Shown piece by piece: positions 12,357 to 23,680 of a stretch of 64,000 nt of DNA. Origin of the DNA: Aquanectria penicillioides (lineage: Eukaryota; Ascomycota; Sordariomycetes; Hypocreales; Nectriaceae); contig PYIU01000008.1 of the NCBI GenBank assembly GCA_003415625.1, positions 1,612,001 to 1,676,000 on the forward strand, given 5' to 3'. Each line of letters begins with the position of its first letter. Positions within the stretch are counted from its first letter, which is position 1. The notes beneath the pieces are model-generated. The model searched no databases. It was not told where the DNA came from and worked only from the letters and a program-made list of their open reading frames with translations. A program made the translations under genes and the position numbers.

Positions 12357-13226
12357 ATTGTTATTGCTGCTAGCATCATTGTTGTCAGACATGACAACCA
12401 TCTTAAAGAGTTCGAAAGAGTCAGGCGTATCGGGGGTAGCAGCCGTGACACCAAACTGGTATCCCTGAGGGATACTGATCTTATCCGACTCGAAGCAGAG
12501 ATGGCCGTCGACCTCGACACGGAACGAGTTGCCCGACTGGCGCATCTTGACCTGGGAAGGTCGGCCGAGGTTTCGGTACGAGTAGGAGCAGTGGCCGAAA
12601 GCGAGCTCCTCGACGGGCTGCCTGCTGCTGTAGTCGGTGGTGCCATCGTTCAAGAAGCCGCGGATAATGCCACCGGCACCGCCCTGCTTGTCGATACTGA
12701 GGACGAGACCGTCAAACTTGCCCACGGTGTAGACGCTGCTGGAGCCGACGGAGCCAGGACCGTTACGGACAAGCCAGATGTTGACGTTGCCACCACCGCG
12801 CTCGGGGCCGTTGGCACGGAAGTCGACGTCGGCGATCCATTGGGAGCGCTGCAGCGACTGTTGGCTCCAGATAGCGCCGCGCTGGTTTCCGGGGGCGAGA
12901 GGAGTGAGGACGATGCGGTCGGAGAGGACCTCGGGCATCTGGGGGTTGCCCTGGAGCGAGAAGTTGGGGATCTGGCCGCGGCTTTCGGGGGGGCTTATTC
13001 TGGAGAAGTGGAACGACAGGCCATGTTAGCAGACAAGCCACTTTGGAGCTTACGAAGCCATTCCCATTGAGCAGTGGTGGCAACACCAGAGGGAAATAGA
13101 ACACGGTAATGGCAGAGCAGAGCAAACTAACCTTCCAGCATGGCCGAAACTGAGCTCGCTGATCAGGTACTGGGCCTGCGAGAGGCCCGCTGCCAGCAGC
13201 GCGGTGAAGGTAGCGTCGAGACGCAT
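11757..13226 (-). CDS. L-type (legume-like) lectin cargo receptor, ERGIC-53/Emp47 family (445 aa)
   Basis: Two exons on the minus strand, 13132-13226 and 11757-12999, joined in phase across a 132-nt intron. A short hydrophobic signal peptide (residues 1 to about 18) leads into the lectin domain. Landmarks are SELSFGH, LSDRIVLTPLAPGNQRGAIW and ADVDFRANGPERGGGNVNIW; the second half of the beta-sandwich lies around residues 100 to 250. A coiled-coil stalk follows. One transmembrane helix (FLILFILSTQALLVVAFVIY) ends in a short basic tail finishing K-K-Y-L, a dilysine KKXX signal for COPI retrieval to the ER. The protein should cycle between ER and Golgi as a glycoprotein cargo receptor. A very long Asn/Gln tract sits between lectin domain and stalk. 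It is divergent from ALG8, another N-glycosylation-related gene. Confidence 0.92.
12270..12366 (-). repeat. AAC/CAG microsatellite coding poly-Asn and poly-Gln
   Basis: On the coding (minus) strand about 24 Asn codons, nearly all AAC, are followed by eight Gln codons, in frame and without interruption. The tract lies between the lectin domain and the coiled coil. On the plus strand the same DNA reads as a long run of Leu or Val, which creates a spurious antisense frame. Confidence 0.95.
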
Positions 13227-14239
13227 GGCGAGGTCGGAGCTCTAAACTGGCGTGGCGGGACAAGGCTTAGAGAGATGAAAGGAAAAGCCGATCAACGGAC
13301 AACGCGCATCGACAGGATACTCGGACGCAAGAAAAAAGGCCCTCGCTTTTGCGCCGTCGTCGGGTCGTCCGGGGGTTGAGAAGAAAAAAGAGGGTTGGAG
13401 CACGAGGGAGAGCTGGGCAAGGGAGGATGGAAATCGAGGAGCGCCCACGCAAGGCTGAGGACACTTTGCACTACGTACTGCGAATAAGGCCCAGTAACCC
13501 AGGTCCACGGTGCTCGGTACGGACGTCAAGGGAGAGAGCCTATGATGGCGGTGGCACCCCTGGTAATAAGGGAAATAAAAAAATTAGGCTTGGTTTCGGG
13601 GGTTGGCTTCAATAAAAAGAGAGACACTTCAAGATGCGATGGAATTACCACGGGGTATTGAATGTTGAGAGATGAGAGGTTGGAGTTTGAATTGCTCGAG
13701 CTTGGAGGCAGCGTGACGCTGGCCACAGGCTTCAAGGGAGCTACTTTCCCCCCTCGGAGCGAACAACACATTCCTTCAACGAGGACGATGAAGCCACACG
13801 CGAGCATCTTCAGCCTCGAGTGGCATTCCGCCTTCCCCTGATTTCGTGTGGCTTGGAGGCTGCGTGGCTTGAGACGTGGGGCCTCTGCCATGCTGGAGCT
13901 GTTGGTTGGTGGGATTCTGCATCTCCCCGCGAAAAGAAGGCACAACGGATACATACCTACCTACCTAGGTACGTCCGGCCCCAGGTAGGTACGTAGGTAC
14001 CTACGTATTGAGGTCTGTCAATGTCAATTCTGGAAGCTTGGGCCACTGGGAAGCTAGTCCGCTTCGGGTCACCCCGGTCAATTTCTCCTCCTGAGCTCCT
14101 GTGTGTTATTTTGTTGTGTTCGTTACTTCGTGCGCTTGGCACTAGCTGCAACTGCATCCTGCTCCGCCATCTCCAGCAGCACCCTCGAATTGTGGTGGAT
14201 CGAGGTCATGACGCTGAGACCGAGGCGCCGACATTCATA
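13227..14239. promoter_or_regulatory. Divergent promoter region between lectin and ALG8
   Basis: A 1-kb interval separates the two head-to-head genes. It contains T- and C-rich patches and a striking run of CCTACCTAGGTA-like units at 13953-14007. No supported coding sequence is present; the short frames in it have no recognisable domain. Confidence 0.55.
13953..14007. repeat. CCTACCTAGGTA/TACGTA palindromic cluster
   Basis: Repeated CTAC units run into CCTAGG, then a 14-nt gap, then the inverse pattern AGGTAGGTACGTAGG and CCTACGTA. The two halves could pair as an imperfect inverted repeat. It lies in the shared upstream region of two secretory-pathway genes. Confidence 0.75.
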
Positions 14240-15985
14240 ATGGCAGAGTCATATCCGACACTGGCGCAGTGCGCCCTTGTTGCTGCGGCCTTTAAGGTCC
14301 TCTTGTTCCCAGCTTAGTGAGTCTTCTTCCCTTCGTGCATCCCACCGCCGGTGTCAGCGCCAGCGCCAGCGCCAGCGCCAGCTGTGCTTGCTCTCTCCGC
14401 CAACATTCTCCTCCGCTTGATCCGAGAGACACACCCGTCGCCGACAGCCAAAACACAGCAGACTAGCAACAAGTACTAACATCGTCTCCTCCTCTCCTCA
14501 GCAAATCAACCGACTTCGAAGTTCACCGCAATTGGCTCGCCATCACCCAGAGCCTCCCCCTCAAGGAGTGGTACTACGAGAAGACATCAGAATGGACTCT
14601 CGACTACCCGCCCTTCTTCGCCTACTTCGAATGGATTCTCGCCCATGTCGCCCGCCTTGTCGACCCCCTCATGACCCGAGTCTATAACCTTGACTACGAC
14701 AGCTGGCAGACCGTCTATTTCCAGCGCAGCTCCGTCATCATTACCGAACTCGTTTTGGTCTACGCCTTGCAGTGTTTCATCGACTCGAGCCCCCTCCCCT
14801 CCAAGCGCGCTGCTCATGTTGCCGCCCTGTCCGTCATGTTGTCTCCTGGGCTCCTGATCATCGACCATATCCACTTCCAGTACAATGGCTTCATGTACGG
14901 CATTCTCGTGCTGTCGCTCGTCTTGGCCCGCTGCAAGGCCACCCTGCTGTCTAGCGGCCTAGTATTCGCGGTGCTTCTGTGCTTCAAGCACATTCACTTG
15001 TATCTTGCCCCTGCGTACTTTGTCTTCCTCCTGCGGGCGTACTGCCTTTCGGCCAAGTCCATCTTCCGCATTCGTTTCCTCAACTGCGTCAAGCTTGGGT
15101 TGGGCATCATTGGTATTTTTGGGGCTGCGTTTGGACCCTTTGCCGCTATGGGACAGATTCCCCAGTTGCTTAGCAGGCTCTTCCCCTTTTCGCGAGGACT
15201 CTGCCATGCATACTGGGCGCCCAACATTTGGGCCCTCTACTCGTTTGCAGACCGTGTTCTCATCCACCGTAAGTCAACACTTCAAAATGGTTGTACGCGT
15301 TCTCGATATTAACAAACTTGACAGTCGCCCCCAGGCTTGGTTTGCCCGTCAACGAGGGAGCATTGCAGAGTGTTACACGTGGACTGGTCGGCGACACTTC
15401 ATTTGCTGTGCTGCCGGAGATTAGCCCGAGGACGTGCTTTATCTTGACACTTTTCTTCCAGATCCTGCCCCTCATCAAGCTCTTCAAGCAGTATAGCTGG
15501 GAGAACTTCATTGGGGCCGTAACTCTGTGTGGCTATGCATCCTTCCTGTTCGGCTGGCATGTTCACGAAAAGGCCATTCTTCTGGTCATCATCCCTTTTA
15601 GTCTGATCGCTCTTCGGGACCGACGACATTTAGGAGCCTTCCGACCCTTGCTGTTGCAGGTCACGTTTCCTTGTTCCCGCTCCTCTTCACACCGGCCGAA
15701 TTTCCCATCAAGACTGCGTACACGATCCTTTGGCTGATTGTCTTTTTGATGGCGTTTGACCGATTGGCGCCTGCATCGAACAAGCCCAGATTCTTCCTCC
15801 TGGACCGGGGCAGCACGTTGTACATCGTGGTCAGCGTGCCCCTTATCATCTACTGCTCGGTGGTGCACCAGGTTATTTTTGGCCAAGCATACGAATTTAT
15901 TCCCTTGATGTTTACGAGCTCGTACTCGGCGATAGGAGTCGTTGGGAGCTGGGTGGGTTACATGGTGGTGTATTTTACTGCATGA
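14240..15985 (+). CDS. alg8: ALG8 alpha-1,3-glucosyltransferase, with an apparent -1 frameshift
   Basis: Exons are 14240-14316, 14502-15268 and 15325-15985. The enzyme adds the second glucose to the dolichol-linked N-glycan precursor in the ER lumen. Landmarks are [57 protein letters not shown] and the C-terminal [11 protein letters not shown]; multiple hydrophobic segments fit a GT-C fold. The frame shifts once: up to about 15650 it reads RHLGAFRPL, and the conserved continuation ([17 protein letters not shown]) lies one frame away, as if one base were missing near CCTTGCTG. With that base the protein would be about 501 residues, normal for the family. No good intron fits there: the only GT...AG pair, about 15601-15659, would remove conserved residues and has a poor donor. 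Because the gene is conserved and otherwise intact, a sequence error is my first guess. Confidence 0.9.
14355..14382 (+). repeat. GCCAGC hexamer repeat inside ALG8 intron 1
   Basis: Four or five tandem GCCAGC units lie within the 185-nt first intron of ALG8, which ends with a textbook TACTAAC branch site and a CTCAG acceptor. Confidence 0.8.
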
Positions 15986-18257
15986 GCTGCATGCATTAAT
16001 TACCTTTAGACATGGTGGATGGCGTTTACACGCGAGGTCCCCTAGCCCCGACGGCGACTTGTGCCGCAATCGATACCCTAAAGTAAATATATGTATTCTT
16101 TGTGTCATACTAAAGAAGAAAATTGTATGCGCCTGTGGCTGGGGTGGTGGCAGAAGTTGATTTATGTGACAACGGATAGTGACTGCAGAGGTGTCGACAC
16201 GCACACAGAGTGGCGGTCCTGGATTGTCTTGCCTGAATCGTGGATTGTCGTCCGATCTGTGAAAGCTGATTTGAGGACGGCAGCTGAGTCATCCATGCTA
16301 AATTGGGTAATTGTGGAGAAGTTCCACGTGAGACGCAAGGCTGAAGTCCAAATTGGGGCTAACACACACTTCGATCCAGGATGTGGGTTTGCAGAGTTGT
16401 CTAGAGACGAGATTGAAGAGTCGTAATCTTGCGGGGTGCATAGCGGGAGTTAGAACGTGCACAACGCGTCGTTTGGAAGCAGATGAACCGCTGAGAAGGT
16501 TTGGATTGGATGCACGATGAGAGATGGAGTGTGCGGCGAGAAGACGCGGCAGGATGGGGGATTGACAAGGTCTGCGACGGATGATATTGCGAGATTCGAG
16601 TATCAATAAAGTTCTCGGAGACCATTTTTCGATCTGCGTGTGATCTTTGCATCATTTCAAAGTAATTGGAACCTTTAAACGTGCATGCCAGGTCCCCTGG
16701 GCGGACATGACAACACGCCCACACACGCGGTCCCGGAGGAGGCGGGTTTGGCCAGCGGCCCACCAGGACAACGGGGCAGGTTTGTGGAGTTGGTGCACAG
16801 GGGAATATCTTTACGAAAAGCAGTGATAAAAAGAAGCTTCAGACGACGTTGGAAGCGGCGCGCGCTGGCGAACAGAACAAGCCCAAGAACATCGGTGAAC
16901 GGAGTCGGTGGGCGGTGTTGGCGGTCGGGGAGAGGGTATTGTCGGGGGGAGTGGAGGAGGTGAGTGTGTTGTATGAGGCGTTTGGAGGAGGAGGGAAGGA
17001 AGGGACGCAAGGGAAGCGCCGAGCCGTCGGGGGGGAGGGGTGTGGGCAGTTTTAGTGTTAGTGTGGTGCCGGCCGGTCTGCCGGGTTGTCAATTTTTTTT
17101 TCCCCTTCCAGGGTGTGCTCTGAGGAGGATGCGACAGGAGAATGACGCAGGGGAGAATAAAAAAAGGCAGAAGAAGCTCGTAGAGACTCGGTATGACGTC
17201 TGCGCGATTGATTGAGGTCGTTGCCGGCACCCTTCTTCCCCTGGGTTCCCTCATTCCTTCTTTCTCGGGGTGTCGTTCCGTGACGCTGATGGGTGATCGA
17301 TCCATGACTAGCGGTACCTGGCGGCGCGGACCCATGCGGCACTGACACCGGCCGGTACCTGGGCAGTACCTGGACTTTTGCTGGAGAAGGCACCAAGCGT
17401 GGCGTATCTCTCGCGGTTCCACCTCCCCGTTATTCTTGCTGTCCTTGTTCTGGCCGCTCCCTGCTACTGGCTCCCAATACAGCACCTGTGTGCTAACTAA
17501 AGAACTAAAGACAAGGCGGCCAACCCACGTCCACACGTCGAGACGTCCACACGCCGCCCACTCACGTAGCCAAGCAGCACCAGCACCAGCACGAGTACTG
17601 CAAAAGCACACACACACACACACACACGCACACACACACGCACAAACACAAGCACACTGCACGCCCACCCTCGCTCTTGCTTTTCGGGGGTCCCTTCGCC
17701 GTTGTTCCCGTCGCGTCAGCCCGCCTGTCACTCTTCCTTCTTTCCCTCCTCCTCCTCCTCCTCCTCCTCCTCCTCCTCCTCTTCCAGCTCCTCCTCCGCT
17801 GTCATTCGTCTTTTTTCTCTCGACTTGTTCAACCACACGACACCGCGCCTTCGAGCCTCCAAACCTCTCTACTTACACGCCCCCACCAGGGGAATGAATC
17901 CGCCTTCTTTTTTCCCTTCGCGTTTTCCCTTCTGAGCCTCGCCGCCGCGTGTAAGTCGTCGAAGCCCACCGGACCCCGGCCAACCCGTGACGCCCACCAC
18001 TCCTACCCCCGATTCCCGCCCGCGCGCGCCCGCGTTTGTCCATTTCGCCTTTCGCAACCCACGACTTGGATCAACAACCACCCACCGCCCAACAACATTG
18101 CCTCCGCCCCCCCTCCCTTCCGACCTCGATGCTGCGACTTCCCTGCCGCCTTTATATTCTTTCTTGTTAGTGGGGGGAAAGGCTGCGTCTCAGCCTTGCA
18201 GCCGTTTGACCTTTCTTCCAACGGGGCACTCGACCGCTTGCGCCAATCTTCCCAATC
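15986..18257. promoter_or_regulatory. Upstream region and leader of ITC1, 2.3 kb
   Basis: The first few hundred bases should hold the ALG8 3' end. From about 17400 to 18257 the plus strand is strongly pyrimidine-rich, with a CA-dinucleotide run at about 17611-17645 and a CTC run at about 17746-17790, a typical leader pattern. A 341-codon minus-strand frame (16811-17836) is built on these repeats (poly-Gly, Cys-Val runs) and is not accepted as a gene. Confidence 0.55.
17611..17790. repeat. CA-dinucleotide and CTC-trinucleotide microsatellites
   Basis: A CA-rich run (about 17611-17645) and a CTC/TCC run (about 17746-17790) lie in the inferred leader of ITC1. They generate artificial long frames on both strands. 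Confidence 0.85.
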
Positions 18258-21200
18258 ATGGTACCGTCCTTCCGGCCGCTGCCCTCCGTCCCCGGGCAAT
18301 CGCTGAGTTCCGTGTCCAGGTCCTGTTCAAGCGAAAACCCGTCCAATTCCTGCCTCCGGCGGAGATCGAGGATGAGAACACTGAGGTATGGCCCACGGCC
18401 TCGCATCGAGCCCCGAGGGCCCGCGTAAATTCTTGATGCTTATTTGCGATCCAGGTCTGGCATATCCCCCAGACCGGGGAAATCTTTACCTCGTACGAGG
18501 ACTATTTGAGTCGGTAAGTGCTCTTTCTCATTCCTTTTCGCGTCAAACATGTGGTAGCTTACACCCCGTCCAGCATGGACTTCTACAAGCAGGTATGATG
18601 AGATTACCCACCGCTCCAAACGTGACATTCCCGCTTACCAGACCAACCCAGCGCCGATTCAACGACCAAATCACAGGACACTCAGGCTTGACTTTCTTCG
18701 AAGCCTTCAAGAGCGAGGTAGGTCTTCCCGCCCCCAACATGCACTCGTCCGCTCACCCCGTCAGCTCGCTGGAGGCAAAGAAGTCGAGGCTTCGTTCCCA
18801 GAGGCTCTCAAGGGCCCTATCCTGCGCAAGGTTCAGTTCCAAACAGTTTCGCGACTCGATAACCTCGTCGATCAGATATTTGATGAATTCAAACACGACT
18901 ACTACCCGGGCGAGGAGGTCACTGTTACTATGGATGGCGGGGAGAGAGTTCACGGTCTGGTTCGCGACAAGACTACTTTCGGCCCGAGAACTCTCCCCGA
19001 CGGCAGTCAAACCCTGCCCACGACTCGATACCTCGTCAACCTCAAAGATTCGGGGAAGGAGACCATGGTGACGGACGAGCACATCTGTCGCGACCGAGGC
19101 GTCTTCACCAAGGCTATGCTACGATCATTTATCAAGAAGACAGTGACCCGCGACGCATGGAATGGTGCCCCCTGGCTGGTCAAGCATGAATACGCGGGCC
19201 AGTACCACATTGACACCAGGGTTCCTCCTCACCTTCGCTACGACACCAAGGTCCAGGAGCGCAAGCAACTCCAGGCCCAGAAACGCGCAAGCTTACCTCA
19301 CGAGACGAACGGTCATAGTCCAGCTGCGGGCATTCATTCGGGCCCGGTTCGCCTTCCGGAACTGAAGCCGGCGCCCAAGGGCAAAGCGAAGCTGGGTCAG
19401 AACGGACCAGGGTCCAAGGCCCTCAAGTGGCCTCTCAACATGCCGGTCCACGGAGGCAATCCATTTAGCTACCCATCCAACCATTACGATCAGGCACCAC
19501 CGCGCGAACCCACCCCACCACCACCGCCGCCTCCACCCCCAAAGTATCCCATCGAGGACCTACAGCTCGAGCCCCGAGAAGATCGGAAACGCCCTCCGCT
19601 TCAGTATCTATGCCACAACCCGCCTGTGCAGGTCGAAAATGGAGATGCTGCGCACACCGAGATCGATATGGAGTCTGTTGGCCCTCTGCTGGAAACCTGG
19701 GATACCCTCAATGTTTACTGTGAAGTGTTCAAGCTCGACTCGTTTACTTTTGACGACTTTGTCCAGACCATGTCTGTCGCTTCCGAGCAGGTGCCCGTGC
19801 AGCTATTCGACGAGATCCATTGCTCCGTGCTCAAGATCCTTGTTGACTCCGAAGCTGATGGTGGTAAGGTGCGAATTACGCTTCCAGAGATTGAAGAGGA
19901 GGACAGCGATGAAGATGAGGACGATGAGGAAGAGGAGAGCGCAGAACCTACACCAGAGCCGGAGCCTAAGCCAGTGGGGCGTGCTACTAGGAGCAGCCTG
20001 GCGAGGTTTGAGGCCGAGAGACTGGCCGCAGAGCTTGCTGCCGCCGAAAAAGAGAAGGAAAAGGAGAATGAAGCCGCTGAAGAAGAGCAGCGACACCGCG
20101 CTGAAGAGCTCCTGAGGGAATATGACTGGATCGAGAATCTCCGAAAGCGAAACTTCGGTAACGGTGGTTGGGAACGCATCATGGTTGGCTTACTGCACCA
20201 ACTTTCCAAGAATGAGCGTCAGCAAGAAGCTTGCGAGGAACTCCTGCATGAACTCGTCCCAGCCGATGTTGAGCCAACCCAAGAAACTGTGCGACAAGCA
20301 TATGCGGAGCTTGACGTCAATTTCCGCATCAAGGCGCTGCAGATTATCTGCATGTTGACTACGGAAACTAAGGCGGTCCGAGGTTACATGGAGGACTGCA
20401 GTGAAACCATGACGACTTACCGCAAAGAGAAAATTGAATGGCAGAGGCAGCGAAAGCAAGCGTAAGTGCCATGCACAGCAACAAACAGAATGGGCCTATG
20501 CTAACAAGTAAATTTAGTGTCGAAGATCTTCGACAAATGAACGAGCAGCGAAAGATCATGTTGCCTGACAACATGCCGCCATCGCCACCGCAGAATGCCG
20601 TGAAGGAAGAAGAAGACGTCAAGATGACGGATGCCGACGAATCACATGTTTCGCGAGAGGAAGATGGCGAAGAGACAGAGGAAGATAATGCGCCCCGACG
20701 AAAGCGAAGACGCGGACAGTCGGCTAAGCAGCGTAAGCGCGAAGAAGAGAAGGCGAAGAAGGAGAAGGAGAAGGCGGAGAAGACGCCCAAGCCGCCCCCT
20801 CAGTCCAAGCAGTTTATTAAGCTGTTGAAGGAGATTCAGAAGAAGGAGGATCTGATCAAGAAGTGCGAAGAGGAGATTGCCATTCTCGACAACGACTTGC
20901 GTGAGGCTGATTGCCCCCGTACCCGAGTTCTAGGCAAGGATCGGTTCTGGAACCGATATTATTGGTTTGAGCGAAATGGTATGCCGTATGGCGGACTTCC
21001 GGATAGCTCGACAGCCTCAGCAGAGTATGCCAATGGCTGCATTTGGGTCCAGGGTCCCGACGACATAGAGCGCGAGGGTTACATCGACTTGCCATCCGAA
21101 CTCCAAGAGGAGTACAAGACCAAGTTCAACATGACGGTTCCGGAACGAAAGGCGATGGAGGAAGGAAAGACGAGTGTTTACAACGCGCGCCAATGGGGAT

Positions 21201-21589
21201 ACATTTGCGAGTCTGAGCACGTCGACGAGCTCATCAAGTGGCTCGATCCGCGCGGATTCAACGAGCTCAGGCTTCGCAAGGAGCTTCTCAACTACAAGGA
21301 GAGAATTGCTAAGCACATGGATAACCGTAAGGCGTATCTCGCGACGGCCGAAGAGCCAGAGAAGAAGGAGGAGACGAAGCGCATGAGCACCCGCATCCGG
21401 GAAAAGACACCCGAGCCCCCGAACTATCTGTGTCTCCAATGGGAGAATACGACGGCGCTCGAGGAACTGGGACACTTGCACAGCGATCCTCCTCCGCCAC
21501 CTAGGTCGAGGAAGCAGAGCAAGAAGCGGGAAGCGACGATTGAAGCTGCGTCGGCACCGGCGCCAAAGACACGTCGACGACGAGGTTAA
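18258..21589 (+). CDS. itc1: ITC1/ACF1-type chromatin-remodelling subunit with WAC, DDT and WHIM domains (993 aa)
   Basis: Seven coding exons join in phase: 18258-18260, 18320-18385, 18455-18513, 18574-18592, 18652-18717, 18765-20461 and 20518-21589. The first coding exon is only the ATG; splicing it to GTCCTGTTC gives the expected N-terminus MVLFKRKP. The WAC DNA-binding domain covers about residues 22-125 (landmark ITGHSGLTFFEAF). A proline run is near residue 322, the DDT domain at about 375-440, an acidic Glu/Asp tract near 447-465 and WHIM-type segments at about 520-610. A basic coiled coil is followed by the D-TOX/WSD-like segment with DRFWNRYYWFERNGMPYGG near residue 775. The protein should partner an ISWI ATPase in the ISW2/ACF complex, spacing nucleosomes in the nucleus. 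No bromodomain or PHD finger is seen, as in fungal ITC1 rather than animal ACF1. Confidence 0.9.
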
Positions 21590-22191
21590 GAGCATACAGA
21601 ACAGAACAAGTGGTAATCATGGAGTTGCGGATTGGAGGATACAGCCGGGGGTGTATATTTGGCGGATTTGGACATGGCACCGGAAGAGTTGGTACCTGTG
21701 CATTGTGCTGGATAGGGAGATAGCTTGCGAGCATAGAGAGGCGATCGGAAGCTGGAGCTGGCGGAGTGCGTTTCGGGAGGGATCGGCTGGCTTAAAAGAA
21801 AGAGTATACGGCGTTATGGCCTGGCCGTGATCGATCTCCGGCAGCATTGGGAAGCATCGTATAGACTACAGTTGGATTTGAATTGAACATCTTACGCTAC
21901 TCACTCAACCACAACGATAAACAAGTGGCGTGCGGGCATACTCGACAAATTTGGCAACGGTAGCGGAGAATACTGCGTATCTGGATGATTTAGTGGGCCC
22001 GGCGTCGGTAGCTGGAGGAGCCGATGTTGACGTCGGATAGTTATTTGCGCCGGAGTCTATTTTGCGGAGAATGAGGAGAGATATATAGGATCAACAAGTC
22101 TAAGAAGCGTGGAAAATTTGTGTTTCTTTTTTGTCTCTGCTAAACGGAACTGTCAACATCCCAACTTCCCAAGACCGTAAAACCACTCACC
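21590..22191. other. ITC1-GST intergenic region
   Basis: About 600 bases with no supported gene. They should contain the 3' UTR of ITC1 and the promoter of the glutathione transferase; a C/T-rich stretch directly precedes the ATG at 22192. Confidence 0.6.
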
Positions 22192-23164
22192 ATGGCTGCC
22201 ACCGAGCTTCCCAAGATCAAGCTACACTGGTACGTCATACCACGCCACCGCAGACTCACTTACAATGCAGTCCATTGCTCACATCCCGCCGTCGTAGGCT
22301 CGATCGCTCGCGCTCGCAGCGCATCCTCTGGCTGCTCGAGGAGCTCAAGCTCCCCTACGAGCTGGAGATTTACCACCGCGACAAGCAGACCAACTTTGCG
22401 CCGCCGGAGCTCGAAAAGGTCCACCCGCTCGGCAAGTCGCCCGTCATCACCGTCGAGGCTGCCGGCTCCGACGAGCCCCCCATCGTCCTGGCAGAGAGCG
22501 GCTTCATTGCCCAGTACCTCGTGGAGAACAGCCCCGAGGGCCCGAAGCTCGCGCCGCCGCGATGGCGCGAGGGCATGGAGGGCAAGTTTGGTGGCGAGAC
22601 GGAGGCGTGGATGCGCTTCCAGTACTATCTGCACTATGCCGAGGGGAGCTTCATGCCCCTCTTAGTGTTGTCTCTGTTCATTGGAGGTGGGATCCCTCCC
22701 CCCCTTTTCCCTCTGTCTTCCATTGTGTAAATCCGAGACGAGTAAGGGAGTTTGGTTAATGTCTGATCTAGACGGCTGACAATTGCACGATAGGTCTCAG
22801 ATCCCCCCTGGTGCCCTTCTTCATCCGCCCCATTACTTCTCTGGTCGCCAATCGCATCTTCGCTTCCTTCATCTTCCCCAACACGCGGCGCAACCTTGGA
22901 CTGCTGGAGACGCACCTGTCAACGGCGCCCGGGGGCAAGTATCTGTGCGGGGAGACTCTGACGGCTGTTGACATCCTGATGAGCTTCCCTCTGATCGCAG
23001 CCAAGGACAAGCTCGACGAGTTTGGGCAGTGGGATGGAGGCTCGTGGAAGAAGGAGTTCCCGCGCGTGGTTGAGTACGTGGAGAGGTTGGAGGCGGAGGA
23101 GGGTTACCAGAGGAGCGTGGAGAAGATCAAGGAGCTTGACGGAAAGTTTGAGGCGACGGTATGA
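22192..23164 (+). CDS. Glutathione S-transferase (265 aa)
   Basis: Three exons, 22192-22229, 22298-22686 and 22794-23164, are in phase. The N-terminal thioredoxin-like domain begins KIKLHWLDRSRSQRILWLLEEL, with the serine near residue 17 in the place of the catalytic Ser/Tyr. It continues with the cis-proline motif GKSPVIT and the glutathione-contacting ESGFIAQYL. The C-terminal all-alpha domain carries the LCGETLTAVDILMSF motif, whose Asp is the usual helix N-cap. It should conjugate glutathione to electrophiles or reduce peroxides in the cytosol. It resembles the yeast GTT1-like group, whose members can have a hydrophobic insertion; the stretch around SFMPLLVLSLFIG fits that, but subclass and substrate cannot be decided here. 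Confidence 0.9.
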
Positions 23165-23680
23165 TTGATCATGGGTATTGACGACCATGGAAGTCAACGA
23201 TGGACGTCAAAGATGGCCTGTATGCTGCTGCTTTCATCTCAAATACCTACGTAAGCACGACCTGGTTGGATGGGTTTGGACTGTGCATGCACAAGGTTCT
23301 GGGGCGGCTGTGTGATATTTTCCCTCATTTGTATGTAAACTAGACTATGCATTTTTTTTTTTCTTTTTTAAAAAAAAGGGAGAGGAGTTGATCCTATTCG
23401 AGATAGACTCTCAGGGAAGTATATCTATATGATTTCCTTTACTCAACTGCTCAATGTTCGCCTCCGGATCAATTGCTTCTGGCACCTTTGCCACCGAACT
23501 ACTACCTGCGGCGGCCTCACCTGGACCTCACCGAAAGCTGCTTGGCTACTGGTCGGTGCTTAGTGGCCGCAGACCGAAAAATGTGGGCCCTGCAACTTCA
23601 TCTGAAAATAATTGGAGCTGTGTCCAACATCTCTCATCAATTCTTCCCAGCTTCCTCACCCAAGCCTACGGCCAATCGCA
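23165..23680. other. GST-PPR intergenic region
   Basis: About 515 bases. A T-run adjoining an A-run at about 23351-23378 could be a poly(A) or terminator-like element for the GST gene. The remainder should be promoter and leader of the next gene. No gene is seen. Confidence 0.55.

Noticed and set aside
12195..13070. A 291-codon plus-strand frame opposite the lectin gene
   Set aside because: It is the antisense of a well-supported coding exon, with a long poly-Val stretch from the AAC repeat.
16811..17836. A 341-codon open frame on the minus strand upstream of ITC1
   Set aside because: It is made of microsatellites (poly-Gly and Cys-Val runs from CTC and CA repeats) and Pro/Thr-rich noise, lies in a pyrimidine-rich leader, and has no domain.
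18930..20465. A separate gene starting at the ATG at about 18930
   Set aside because: The frame continues upstream through exon 6 of ITC1 and the WAC domain requires the five earlier small coding exons.
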